Assembly: GCA_033816765.1 (NCBI GenBank)
Contig: CM066293.1
Span: 3,286,001 to 3,350,000, forward strand
Length of the DNA stretch: 64,000 nucleotides
Direction: 5' to 3'
From: Nothopassalora personata
Taxonomy: Eukaryota; Ascomycota; Dothideomycetes; Mycosphaerellales; Mycosphaerellaceae
Below, one piece after another: positions 24,651-35,239 of the stretch (positions within the stretch are counted from its first letter, which is position 1; each line of letters opens with the position of its first letter). Made by a program: the position numbers and the translations under genes. The notes beneath the pieces were generated by a model. It ran no database searches. It was not told the origin of the DNA and saw only the letters and a program-made list of their open reading frames with translations.

Positions 24651-25559
24651 AATTATAAGCCTAAGTTAGCTCTTAGTATAAGGAATCTAGTTAACACTAC
24701 TCATTACAAATAATACCTCCGCCTTATTTATATATTAGGGAGTAGAAATTAAGGAAAATCAAGCAAAATAAGCGAAACAGAGCAAGAACCTTTAAGAAAC
24801 AAAGTTACGTTCCACTTAAATAAAGATTTTATATAATTAAGCTAAGCGTACTAAACCTAAAACGGCGATATCTACAAGGTATGTACAATATAGTCAACGT
24901 AATATAGACAATTTTAGGGAACCTTTCTAATTAGGAAAACATCCCGGATTCTTAAAGCCTAGGGTATAATATTACAATTTCTTATAATAACTGTTTTTTA
25001 AACGGAAATATATTAACGACCCTACGCGCTAGAAATATAGAAGGACCTATTTTTAGTCCGTTTATATATAATAAGTTTAGATGAAGGGGGTATATAGCGT
25101 TATAAAGTCCCTACGGAGCGCTATTTTAGTAATTAGAAGTTCTAGTACTACTAGTAGTAGAAGACTCTTACTAGAAACCTACTAGTAATCTATATACTAA
25201 TACGTTAGGACGGAAAATAGTAACATCTTAGGGGGGAACCCTACGAAAGTAGCTAAGGTATTGTACCTATCTTCCTATCTAAGAGATATAATAGTTTTAA
25301 GGAGGAAATCCTACTCTTTCTTACTAAGAATACTTTTTAGACTAACCCTTTAGGAATAAATTGGTTCTTTTACCTAGAACTCTAAGTAAAGGCGTCTTTA
25401 TAAGACCTTAGTAAAAGGATTCTATTTAGGATCCTAATAAAAACTATCCCCTAGATTCTAATTATAAAAATAGATAAATCTAGAATAAAGGCGTAGTAGT
25501 AATAATATATATTAATAATAATACATATAATTATATATAACTAAAGAGCTCTATAAACA

Positions 25560-26100
25560 ACTAATTTTTTATTATACTAGTTAAAGCGTATCTTATAAAA
25601 GAAGACCTAATTACGGCTATAGAGGAACCTATAACGGACGACGCTAAAGTTAAAGATAAACGTTATAAGGCTATCTCTTAAGGGCCGGCCGTTATTATAA
25701 AAAATAAACTTAAAATACGGCCCTCGAAGCTTAGAAGAACGTACTACTTACCCGGTAAGGTCATACTAGAAAAAAAGTCTCTAATAGGTACGGTAATATT
25801 AAAACGCAATTTAATAATACTAATAAGGTAGTTCTTCTTAAAGATTACCTTTATACGCCGGCGTTAATTCTATAAGTATAGCGTAGCGTAATTTATACCC
25901 GTCTTAAGAACGCTGTAATAGACTTTTTTAGTAAAAATAAAGCTCTTATAACTAGAGCTAATAAAGAGAAATTAGTATAAGTTAGTAGTTTATCCTCCGG
26001 AAATAACGCCTTAAACTACGTAGTTTATACATACTGTACCCTTAATACAGCTATAATAAATCGTTAATAAAGTAAGAAATACTAGGATATATAAGCGCTA
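25560..26100 (+). pseudogene. Copia gag and pre-integrase fragments
   Basis: 25580-25690 matches the 5' gag of the main copy (gcgtatcttataaaagaag block). 25790-26000 matches the pre-integrase stretch around 9500-9740 (cgcaatttaataatac, aaggtagttcttctt and agagctaataaagagaaatta blocks). The gag region between them is deleted. Confidence 0.6.
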
Positions 26101-26119
26101 GTATAGTACTATAAGGTAC

Positions 26120-26135
26120 TTTAGGGTTAGGGTTA
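26120..26135 (+). repeat. Telomere-like TTAGGG repeats at a junction
   Basis: The string ttagggttagggtta is two and a half copies of the common fungal telomere unit. It sits about 20 bases inside the left junction of the foreign block. It is short enough to be chance. Confidence 0.4.
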
Positions 26136-26990
26136 TATACGGGCTACGGTTAAGTTCCTAAATTGTAAGTAGCTAATTAGCTATAATTAGCAATATTTAC
26201 TATATACCTCGTAGACGACAACCCTATCCTATATAATACGTACCCTCGGATAGTGTAGAAAGATATATACGTACCCGCCGTATCTATAGGAGTGTTGCCA
26301 TTTATAGTATATATTGCTATAGTAATATACTCTATTACCGTCGTTATACTATACTCAAAGAGAGATAGCGTTATGGATTAACGGCTTAAAAGCCTACTAA
26401 TTACGTATACTATACTAAGCGTATATTCCGGGATATATACTATCCTTAGTAGACTTAGTCTTAATATATAAGCCTACTATTTAGAATACTACTATACTAG
26501 AACCTCTATATTCCGCTTAATTTATACCTTTACTCTCTCTTATCTTCTCTATTCACTACGAGTATAACTTAATTGTTCTAAGTTACCTATTCCTTAGTTA
26601 CCTTAGTAAGATCTAGATTACCTAAACTTAATATATATTTTAATAACCTTTAGTAACCACCTCCTCTAGTTTCAATATTTCTCCTTTAGCTAAGCTTTCC
26701 TATAGTATACCGTCTAAAGCTTAGCGTAAGCTACCTCTTATAGAAGAAGAGGTAAATAGAAATAAGGTAGTATATACTATAATAAAGTTAGTAAGTGAGG
26801 CGTAACGACAGGTACGTTTAAAAGCATTAGAACTTAAGATATATATAGGTCTACTATCTACTCCCACTATCTAATCCTAGGGTCCTATCCTAGGTAGCTC
26901 CTATACTATACCTCCGGATAGTCTACTTAATATTCTATCCTCTAGGGAAATAGCCGTAGAACGTAGTAGTATAACCGGGACCTACGGCGC

Positions 26991-27240
26991 CTTTATAGGT
27001 CGCACTTAACTAATACACCTATTGCTGTTACGTTTACTCCCGGCCTTTACTTAGATTATACCGTATATAATGATAAGGGACGCGCCTTAGTAAGCCGCTA
27101 TAATTAATAACGACTCCTTTATAGGTCACGCTTGACTAATATACCTAGCGCCCTTACATTTACTCTTAGCCTTCGCTTAGATTACGCCGCGGAGAATTAT
27201 AAGGGACGCGCCTTAGTAAGCTACCGTAAATAATAACGAC
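26991..27240 (+). repeat. Tandem duplication, unit 126 bp
   Basis: Two adjacent units each start ctttataggtc and end near ataacgac. They are diverged by scattered substitutions. The unit is a multiple of three, so a coding origin is possible. Confidence 0.8.
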
Positions 27241-27384
27241 CTTAATCTTAATAACCTTATTATAGTAGGAAATTAAATTGCTAGAGACAATCGTACTACT
27301 ACTATTCTAAGAAATAGTAATTAATAGTCTATCCTTTAAGACTATAATACTAAAGGTATTATTATAAGTAACGACCTTATCCTT

Positions 27385-27600
27385 TAAATATACCTCCCTA
27401 GCCTATAGATATACTGCCTCCGCCTAGAGATACGCCTCCTCCGCCTAGAGATATACTACTATTATCTTATAATATATCTCCTCCGCCTTAAGATATACCT
27501 CCTATACCTAAAAATATATCCTCTCTACCTTAAAAAATACCGCTATCACTTAAAAGTATACCCCTCCGCCTTAAGACCTACCTCCTATACTAAAAAACAT
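27385..27600 (+). repeat. Degenerate minisatellite, cctccgcct-type units
   Basis: At least seven units related to cctccgcctagagatatac occur with spacing of about 20-30 bp. Plus-strand frames read as Pro/Leu-rich. It may be the remains of a proline-rich coding tract. Confidence 0.55.
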
Positions 27601-27609
27601 ACCCCTAGT

Positions 27610-28910
27610 AATATATAAAATGGAGTAGATTATAACGAGACTTTTAGTACTACTTATCGTTGCGAAACTTAGCGTTCTTTATTCTATTATGCGGCTTATA
27701 ATAAATACAAAATATAATAATGGGACGTGAAATTAGCGTTCCCTAATAGCCCTATAGATAAAGAATTATACGTAGAATATCCTTTAGATTTTAAGGATAA
27801 TACTCCGAGACTTTATCGTTTAAATACGACGCTATACGGCTTAAAACAAGCCTCTAGATAATACTATTTATATCTTAAGTCTATATTACAATAACTAGGC
27901 TTTATTCCTTTTAAGAAAGATAAGGCGGCGTTTAAAAACGCTAATACAGGCATTATAATAACATACTATGTAGACAATATGCTTACATTTAGTCCTAATT
28001 TGGGACTAATAAGGGAACTAAAGGAAAACCTCTCTAAGTTGCTCAGATTTAGTAATCTAGGCGACGATAACTATTATCTAGGGATCGAGGTTACTTGTAA
28101 CCGTAAAAATAAGTCTATTGCTCTTTATTAAAGAGGGTATTTAGATAAGATCCTTGCTAGATTTAATAAGAGAGGTCTAAATCTAGTTAGTAGCTATATA
28201 GAAAAAAGCCTCCGTCTAGAGGAAAATAAGGAATAATCTAGTTTAGAAGATACTAGGTTATTTTAAGCTAAAGTAGGGTCCTTAATCTATCTAGCTATTT
28301 AAAATAGGCTAGATATTAGCTACGCCGTAGGGCAGGTAGCTAAATTTACTTCTAATCCTAATAGCTCGTATTTTAAAGCCTATAATAGGATTTAGAAATA
28401 CTTAAATAATCCTAAGACATACGAGCTAAATCTAGTCTATAAAGTATAAACGCTACCCCAATTAAGAGGCTATAGCAATGCCAATTAGGGGGGTGATTTT
28501 ACGACTAGAAAAAGTGCTACGGGATATATTTTTACCTTAGGATCCAAAGCGTCTATAAGTTAGCGTAGTATTCTTTAAAAATCGGTCGCGCTATTAAGCT
28601 ACGAACCCGAGTATATAGCCCTAAAAGAGACTATAAAGGGATCTATACCTTAAAATAGAAATATATACGGGCCCTAATTCTATCTTTACGGATTCTAAGT
28701 CCGTAATAGAACTAGCTAATAATCCTAAGTACTCTGCTAAGACTAAGTATATTAATATATAATATTACTTAGTCTAGGAATGCGTATAAGACAAAGTTAT
28801 AGGTCTAGAGTATATCCCTATAAATGGAAAATAGTAGATATCTTACTAAAAGCTCCAGATTTACTAAATTTTAAGAGACTAAGGGATTTAATTTAGAATA
28901 GCTAGTTTTA
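27610..28910 (+). pseudogene. Copia reverse transcriptase-RNase H, second copy
   Basis: It is collinear with 11400-12720 of the main copy. Recognisable parts are the reverse-transcriptase start (YNETFSTTY), the WDVKLAFPNSPIDKELY stretch, the YYVDNM active-site region near 27967 and the RNase H tail. The second active-site Asp is Asn here too, as in the main copy. Stops fall at former Trp and Gln codons. The frame begins abruptly at the foreign block. Confidence 0.75.
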
Positions 28911-29800
28911 GGCTAGGACTCTTTTTATCCTACTTACGTTAAAATCCCCAAGTTATATTTTTAATAAGTCTAGCTAATATAAAGCTTTATACTCTTTTTC
29001 CTTTACTAAAGGTTTTTAACGAGGTAAAATACTATATTAGGCGTTAATTAGCGTAAGACTCCCTTCATTATAGAGTTATATATAGAGGCCTTAATCCTAG
29101 AATGTATTTAGGGGTAATATTAGTAGTTAGTACTTTAATTATATTATTTCTTTAGAGAGACGCATTTAGAGAAAGTTATTGAATCTAGATAATGCGATTA
29201 TAAAATCACAGCTAAACCTAACGACTATAAACACAATTTCAGGCCACCTTTACTTAAGTATACCTAAAAAGTTTTAAGGTACTTTAGGGTATAGAGTTAT
29301 TCTATTTCCCGTAATGAGGCGTTTCTAATATACTACTTAGAGTAGTACTTAGATATATACTAACTTATAGGTATATTATCTTATAATAATAAGTAGGGAC
29401 CTACCCTTTAGGGCTAGGAATACTAAAAGGTATTAGTTATAGGCGTAACGTTACCTAAATAGTAGGGATTCCTTGTAGAAAGTGCCTTAATCCTAAAATA
29501 TTTAGGAACGACTTTTTAGCTATTCCTTAAGAAGTAACTATAGCGGAGCTTTACTATAGTTAAAAGAGGTCTTTTACCTAGCTTAAGGATTATATATATC
29601 CGACTAGGGGGGTAGTTAACCCTGTCGACTCTCTAAAATCGCGCGTACCTATACCTTATAGCGTACTATACTTTATATATAAGTATAGAATATAGGCTAT
29701 TTATCCATTTTATAGAAGAGAGTACATTCTTTAGCCTATAACCTCTTTTATAAGCACTTTTGCCTTAATAGGTAGTATCTTTATAAAGTTTACGGGGGTA

Positions 29801-30364
29801 CATTAGTTTATAAGCTTTATGTAACTACTTAGCGAAGTGCTCTTAGCTAAAAAGTAGATATGAACTACTATTCTTAGTAGTTACTATCTTAGTTATAATC
29901 CTAAGATAGTAGAATAATATTACTTTAGTTTATAACGCTATACATAACTCGACTATAGCCGTAATAGACTAGAGCTAGACTAGCGGCTCCTAATATTACT
30001 AGAACACGTAAGTTTCTAACTATCTTAAGATCTAAAACGCTCTAAGCGGTCTAGAAGTTAAATTATAGAATTAAATATAATGTCCTAGTTATAACTTCTT
30101 ATAAATCCACTTCTAAGAATATCTACGCCTACGTAATAGATTCCGTAGTATACAAGCCTTCTAGGAGTCTATAATTGAATATAAATAAGAGTAGAATTAG
30201 CCCTCTAGATAGGCATAAGTAACGAAGCAAGTTCTACTATTCTTACTACTATTATACCTACTACTTACTACTCCTATTGATATTATACCTCTTATACCTA
30301 CTATTTACTACAACTATTCTACAAATCATAGGCCTAGCTTCCGCTACAACCTACCCTTTTAATA
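29801..30364 (+). repeat. Right LTR of second Copia copy
   Basis: A full-length LTR preceded by a G-rich polypurine tract (acgggggta). It is followed after 23 bp by an inverted LTR. Confidence 0.7.
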
Positions 30365-30387
30365 CTAACGGCTCCTAATATAGTTAG

Positions 30388-30973
30388 TATTAAAAGGTAT
30401 AGAGCGGAAGTTAGCCTTACGATAGTCGTAGTAAATAGTAGGTATAAGAGGTATAAGAGTAGTAGGTAAATAGTAGGTATAAGAGGTATAAGAGTAGTAG
30501 GTATAGTAGTAAGAGTAGTAGAACTTACTTCGTTACTTATGCCTATCTAGAGGGCTAATTCTACTCTTATTTATATTTAATTATAGACTCCTAGAACCTT
30601 CTATACTACGTAATCTATTACGTAGGTATACGTAGGCATACGTAGGCGTAGATATTCTTAGTAGTGGATTCGTAAGAAGTTATAGCTAGAACACTCTATT
30701 TAATTCTGTAACTTAACTTCTAGACCGCGTAGAGCGTTTTAGATTTCAACATAGTTAGAAACTAGCACGTTCTAACTATTTTAGGAGCCGCTAGTCCGGC
30801 CCTAGCCTATTACGGCTAGAGTCAAGTTATTTATAGCGTTATAAATAAAAGTTCTAGTATTATACTATCTTAGGATCGTAACTAAGATAGTAACTACTAA
30901 GAATAGTAGTTTCTATCCACTTCATAGCTAAGAACACTTCGCTAAGTAGCTATATGAAGCTTATAAACTAATA
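30388..30973 (-). repeat. Copia LTR, inverted
   Basis: It begins tattaaaaggtatag and ends aactaata. With 29801-30364 it makes an inverted repeat of over 1.1 kb with a 23-bp spacer, and the spacer itself is LTR-derived (cggctcctaatatagttag). Its short-unit array is longer than in most copies. Confidence 0.7.
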
Positions 30974-31204
30974 AGATTACGTAGTATAGAAGGTTCTAGG
31001 AGTCTCTAATTAAACATAAATAAGAGTAGAATGAGCCCTCTAGATAGGTATAAGTAATAAAGCTAGTTCTACTACTTTTACTACTATTCTCCCTATTATA
31101 CCTCTTATACCTCTTATACCTATTATACCTATTATACCTACTATTTACTATAACTATCCTATAAACCATAAGGCTAGCTTCTGCTATAACCCCGCCTTCT
31201 AATA
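30974..31204 (+). repeat. Copia LTR 3' half, direct
   Basis: It starts in mid-LTR at the acgtagtatagaaggttct block and runs to the LTR end, including an expanded array of ttatacct units. Confidence 0.65.
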
Positions 31205-31672
31205 CTTACTTCTAAGAGAGCTATTAAATACTACGCTTTCTAAGGGTAATAAGTTAGTAGAGAAATGTACGACTAATATTTACTGTTTATACGACGATTT
31301 ATAGTCTTAAGGTATAGAACTACCTAAACAAGTTATTATAGCTTAGACTTTAAATAACTTAACGGAGGAATACGAGTATTTTATTACAGCTATAACTTAA
31401 AGTCTAAGAGCAAATATAGAGGAAGTTACCCTCGACTAATTAGGTAGTAATTTACTAGACAATCCTTAAAGATATAGTACTAAAGATAAAGAAGGTAGCG
31501 TGTTATTTATAAATAATTCTAAGAGTAAACCTTAAAAAATAACATGCCTTTTCAAAAAGCTAGAGAATAAGGTTCCTAAATACGCTAGTTTAAATCCAGA
31601 AAAGTGTTCTATTTATAATAGAATAGGATTTAACAAATCTATATGTTTTAAGAAGTATCCTAATCTAAGATA
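31205..31672 (+). pseudogene. Copia gag fragment
   Basis: It is collinear with about 8735-9190 of the main copy: acttctaagagagctatt, the aagttattatagcttagac block and the zinc-knuckle-coding end. It stops abruptly at a junction with Gypsy RNase H sequence at about 31673. Confidence 0.65.
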
Positions 31673-33360
31673 TACCACTTACGAAATATAACGCCCGGAG
31701 AATAGAATTACGATATTATAATAAGAAGCTACTAGCTATCGTAGCCGTATTATAGTACTAGAGAGTATATATTAAATGAGTACCTAGACTAATTATCTAT
31801 ACTAACTATAAGAATCTCGTTATGTTTACGGCTCCTAAAGTCATAAACTAATAATAAAATTGTTAGTCTAAGCTCCTTAAACAATATAAGTTCAAAATTT
31901 AATATACTTAAGGTAAAGACAATAGACTGGCTAATATATTAAGCTAACGTAGTAACTATATGGAAGCAAAAGAACCTATATAATATAGTATCCTAAAGAA
32001 GAATTTAGATAGAAGCCTATTAGATAACGTAATCAAGTTCAATTACGTTATACGAGCTCTATAGGATATAGTAGAACAATTTCCTATTAAGAAAGCTAAA
32101 TATAAAGTTCCTAAAAGCTAATAAGAAGAGTATATCCGTATATATTATAACGATCTAACTAATAGACACCCTAGAATTGTAAGGACTCTCGAACTACTTA
32201 AACAATACTTTACCTTCCTAAAGATAAAGGAGTAAGGTCTTAAATATCGTAGGAAGTACGCTATATACTAAACGTAATAAAGCATCCTAATACTTAAAGT
32301 ACGGCTACATTTAATTCTAGTTACTAGCGGAGTACCCTTAGAACGACGTTACTATAGACTTATTATTAAGCTACCTCTATAAGGGATATTAGTACAATTT
32401 AATACTAGTTATAGTCGACTAACTAACTATATATGCGTACTTTACCCTACGTAATAAGTCTAATATAGCGGAGTAACTTAGACATCTTATACTAGATAGA
32501 CTAATCTAATATTATAGTATACTATAGTCTATCGTTCGTAACTAATAGAGATAAGCTCTTCACTTTAAACTACTAGAAAATACTAGTTATAGCTATTAGG
32601 ATTAGACATAAGCTAGTAATAGCGTACTACCTATAGATTAGTAGATAGATAGAACGTATAAACTAGTTACTAGAGATCTATCTTAGATAATATGAAATTT
32701 ACGCGTAGGATAACTAGGTATTGTTACTACGAATAGTATAACGAGCTCTGAATAACAGATAGAATAAGACTATAAAAGTTACGCTGTTCTTTACAAATTT
32801 TAGTGAATATCCTAACCTTTTTTAGGTACTACGTAAACATCTATAGGTAGACTATATAATAGTTAAGGTTAACGAGCTAAAAGAACTTTACGATTACCTA
32901 AAGAAGAGAATCTTAAAAATTTAGTAATAAATTATACTAGATATTAACGTAAAACGGAAAATAGTACCTTAGCTAAAAGAGGAGGATAAAGTCTACCTTC
33001 TTATAAGGAATTTAAAGACTCGGTAATAAATAAGGAAACTAGATTAGGTAAATGTTAGACTATTTTTAATTACTAAATAGCGCGGACCTAGTAGCTACCG
33101 CCTAGAACTCCTACTAGATACGAAGGTCTATCTAGTATTCTATATATTCGTCCTAGAATAAGCTAACGCTAAAACACTCCTTAAAACATTATTCTATTTT
33201 ATAACTTAAGAAGGAGACATGTCTAAAGTCGAGGCTATTCTATAGTAGAAGGGTTAGTAATACCTCGTTAAATAGAAAAAATACCTAGCCATAAAGAATA
33301 CCTAGGAACTACTTATAAACCTTATAAACTACCGCTTACTTCTATAGTAGTTTTACTAGA
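31673..33360 (+). pseudogene. Divergent chromovirus pol 3' half
   Basis: The frame opens in RNase H (YDI then KLLAIVAVL, then TNYKNL), followed by the RNase H end (KFKI then DNRLANILS). It continues into an integrase zinc-binding region near 32140-32220 (YNDLTNRHPRIV), the integrase core (DLLLSYL near 32355, ILVIVD) and a chromodomain at about 33245-33330 (YLVK then a NT-EL remnant). It differs clearly from copies A, B and C at the protein level, so it is a separate family. Its 5' half is missing and stops are numerous. Confidence 0.7.
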
Positions 33361-33469
33361 AATAGTAGCTAGCTCTACGCTAAAGAAAGGATTAATTGCA
33401 TAATTTATGAAATTAATCGTAGACTAAGAAGCTAGAGAAAGACCGGTTATCGTAGCTATAGTAGGATAG

Positions 33470-33735
33470 TCTATAGGGTCTAACTAGTCGTTAGCCTCTA
33501 TCTCTATTATTAGATAGAGAGCCTTTTTCTTAGTCCTCTCCTTAGCCTACTAAAGGATCTTCTTATTCCCTATTAACCGATCTAAAACCTTAGTAGGATC
33601 CTCCTTATTCTCCTCTACCTTTATCCGGTACCCCTTATAAGTACGGTCTAGAGACTCCTATGAGATGTTTATATACTTCTACCCTAGACGGATATATTCT
33701 AAGTAGCGTAATTAAGACGTGCCCTCTATTACGAG
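33470..33735 (-). pseudogene. Opposite-strand coiled-coil gene remnant, divergent family
   Basis: Read on the minus strand, one frame gives a Cys-bearing start (SCLRYLEYIRLG) and then a charged stretch (YKGYRIKVEENKEDPTKVL, then AKERTKKKALYLIIEIE). The stops present are at positions explained by Trp/Gln mutation. The layout, after the chromodomain and antisense to it, is the same as in copies A, B and C. No start codon could be fixed. Confidence 0.5.
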
Positions 33736-33899
33736 CCTCTCTATATAATAAGTAGAAGTATAACTAGGACTACTTATTACTTAGTAAGCTTAGTAAGTAA
33801 TATCTTAAGTAGATATGTAATACCGTACTACCGTACCGATCTACCTACGCGACATTCGCTAATAAACCTAACTAGTAGAACCTACTAAGTAAAAGGAGG

Positions 33900-34745
33900 A
33901 TAGGTACAATACTTACTAAAAGGGTAAGTATAACCGTAGTAATAGCTACGGTAGAAAGGGTAATAGACCCTATAATAGTAAGGATAGACTAAATAGTAGT
34001 AGACTAACCGGCTACTAGATCATTATAGGTAAACTAAAGGATAATTGCTATACTAGTATATTCTTATAAAATATAGTTAATCTAAGGAAGCGTCTACTAA
34101 AGGATTAGCGTACTAAGTAGTAGAAGAAGTACTTTAAGAACTTTATTAACTACTACTTAGGTAATAGTAGTAAATAACTTATTAGTATATTAAATTATAA
34201 CGGTCGTACTAATAAAGAATAAGACTATGTTATTCTTTATTACTAAACGGTTTACTAGTCTTATAGTACTCTTAAGCTAAATTAGTAACTTAGGCTTTAA
34301 CTTTAGGGATTACTAGGTATATAGTAACTGCTTAGATATCTATGTAATTAACTATTATAACTAACTAGTAAGGTGTAAAGTTTATTATTAAGTAACTTAC
34401 TACCTTATAGATCTAAGCTAGTATAACTAACTCCCTAATTATACTATTAGGGCGCGTTAATATAACTACATAGAGATATTTATTTACCCTATGAGATGTC
34501 ACTTACTACCCTAGGCTCTATGTAAGTATTATCTTATATACGCGTATAGAAGTAGCTAGACTCTAGTAGTATAGCCGTACTAATAGTATATAGTATAATA
34601 ACTCTTAGCTTATAGACCTACATTACTCTACTAGTATAATCCCCTTTTTTAAGGTAGTTATACTACCTTAATTATCTATAGTCTATTAATAGCTATTATC
34701 TAATAAACTTATCCTACCTAAGATAACTAAGAAGTACCGTATAGT
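33900..34745 (+). pseudogene. Second Copia family: gag tail and protease
   Basis: A plus-strand frame contains the Gag tail near 34070-34200 (VNLRKRLLKD then KKYFKNFINYY). A protease-like stretch follows at 34300-34530 (TRYIVTA, then IIKQLTTL, LLGRVNITT and TYYPRLYVSII), the layout of Copia proteases after the DSG motif. The frame is broken by copy B and continues at 41819. Stops are RIP-type and the 5' end is unclear. Confidence 0.5.
34741..34745 (+). repeat. Target-site duplication of copy B, left (ATAGT)
   Basis: It matches 41814-41818. Confidence 0.85.
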
Positions 34746-35151
34746 TGTTACGGTTCTGATCTAGGGCTAAAGGAAGCTAACTAATTAGACCTCTACAATT
34801 GGCGGGCGCTTTCGCCCGAGAAGTGCTCTCTCACCCGTAGGAATGAAACTAAGGAACCGAGAGAGCAACTAAAGTGATCTCCTTGACCTCGTTAATCTCG
34901 GTGATCTCGAGAGAGCATAGAGAGCATAGAGAGCACGGAGAGCAAACGCTCTATCTCCTTTGTATTTAGGAACGCTAGAAACCCTTATAGTTCTAATGCG
35001 TTTAACTCATGTTACTATCTTACTGATTGGAATACAACTCTTATTTCTATCATTCATCTTCGCTTAGCTTGCTTCAGCCTCTCTAAAGAATACCGCTACG
35101 TGACTTGACTTATCTCTCTTTTAAGACTAGCCCTAGAACGAGATAATAACA
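34746..35151 (+). repeat. Left LTR of copy B
   Basis: Its last 200 bp match the LTRs of copies A and C, but the first 200 bp are unrelated to them. That U3 carries a hairpin (gggcgctttcgccc) and three to four tandem units of agagagca near 34912-34950. Confidence 0.85.
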
Positions 35152-35239
35152 CTTTAAACGCCCTTAGGATAAGCGCTACTTAAGCAGCTAGTAGGGGAAC
35201 ACCCGCCCCTAGCGAAGTAGGAAGCATCCGCCGTGCGCT

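Larger units (their letters stand above)
26100..27605. other. Foreign block inside second Copia copy
   Basis: This DNA has no counterpart in the main Copia copy. It opens with a short telomere-like repeat and holds a 126-bp tandem duplication and a Pro-codon-rich minisatellite, listed separately. No known protein was recognised in either direction. Confidence 0.6.
24480..30364 (+). mobile_element. Second Copia copy, rearranged
   Basis: A truncated left LTR (24480-24650), leader, 5' gag and pre-integrase pieces, a foreign block (26100-27605), reverse transcriptase to RNase H, 3' region and right LTR follow the order of the main copy. About 1.5 kb of the main copy (roughly 9845-11400, integrase and linker) is replaced by unrelated DNA. 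RIP stops are abundant. Confidence 0.75.
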
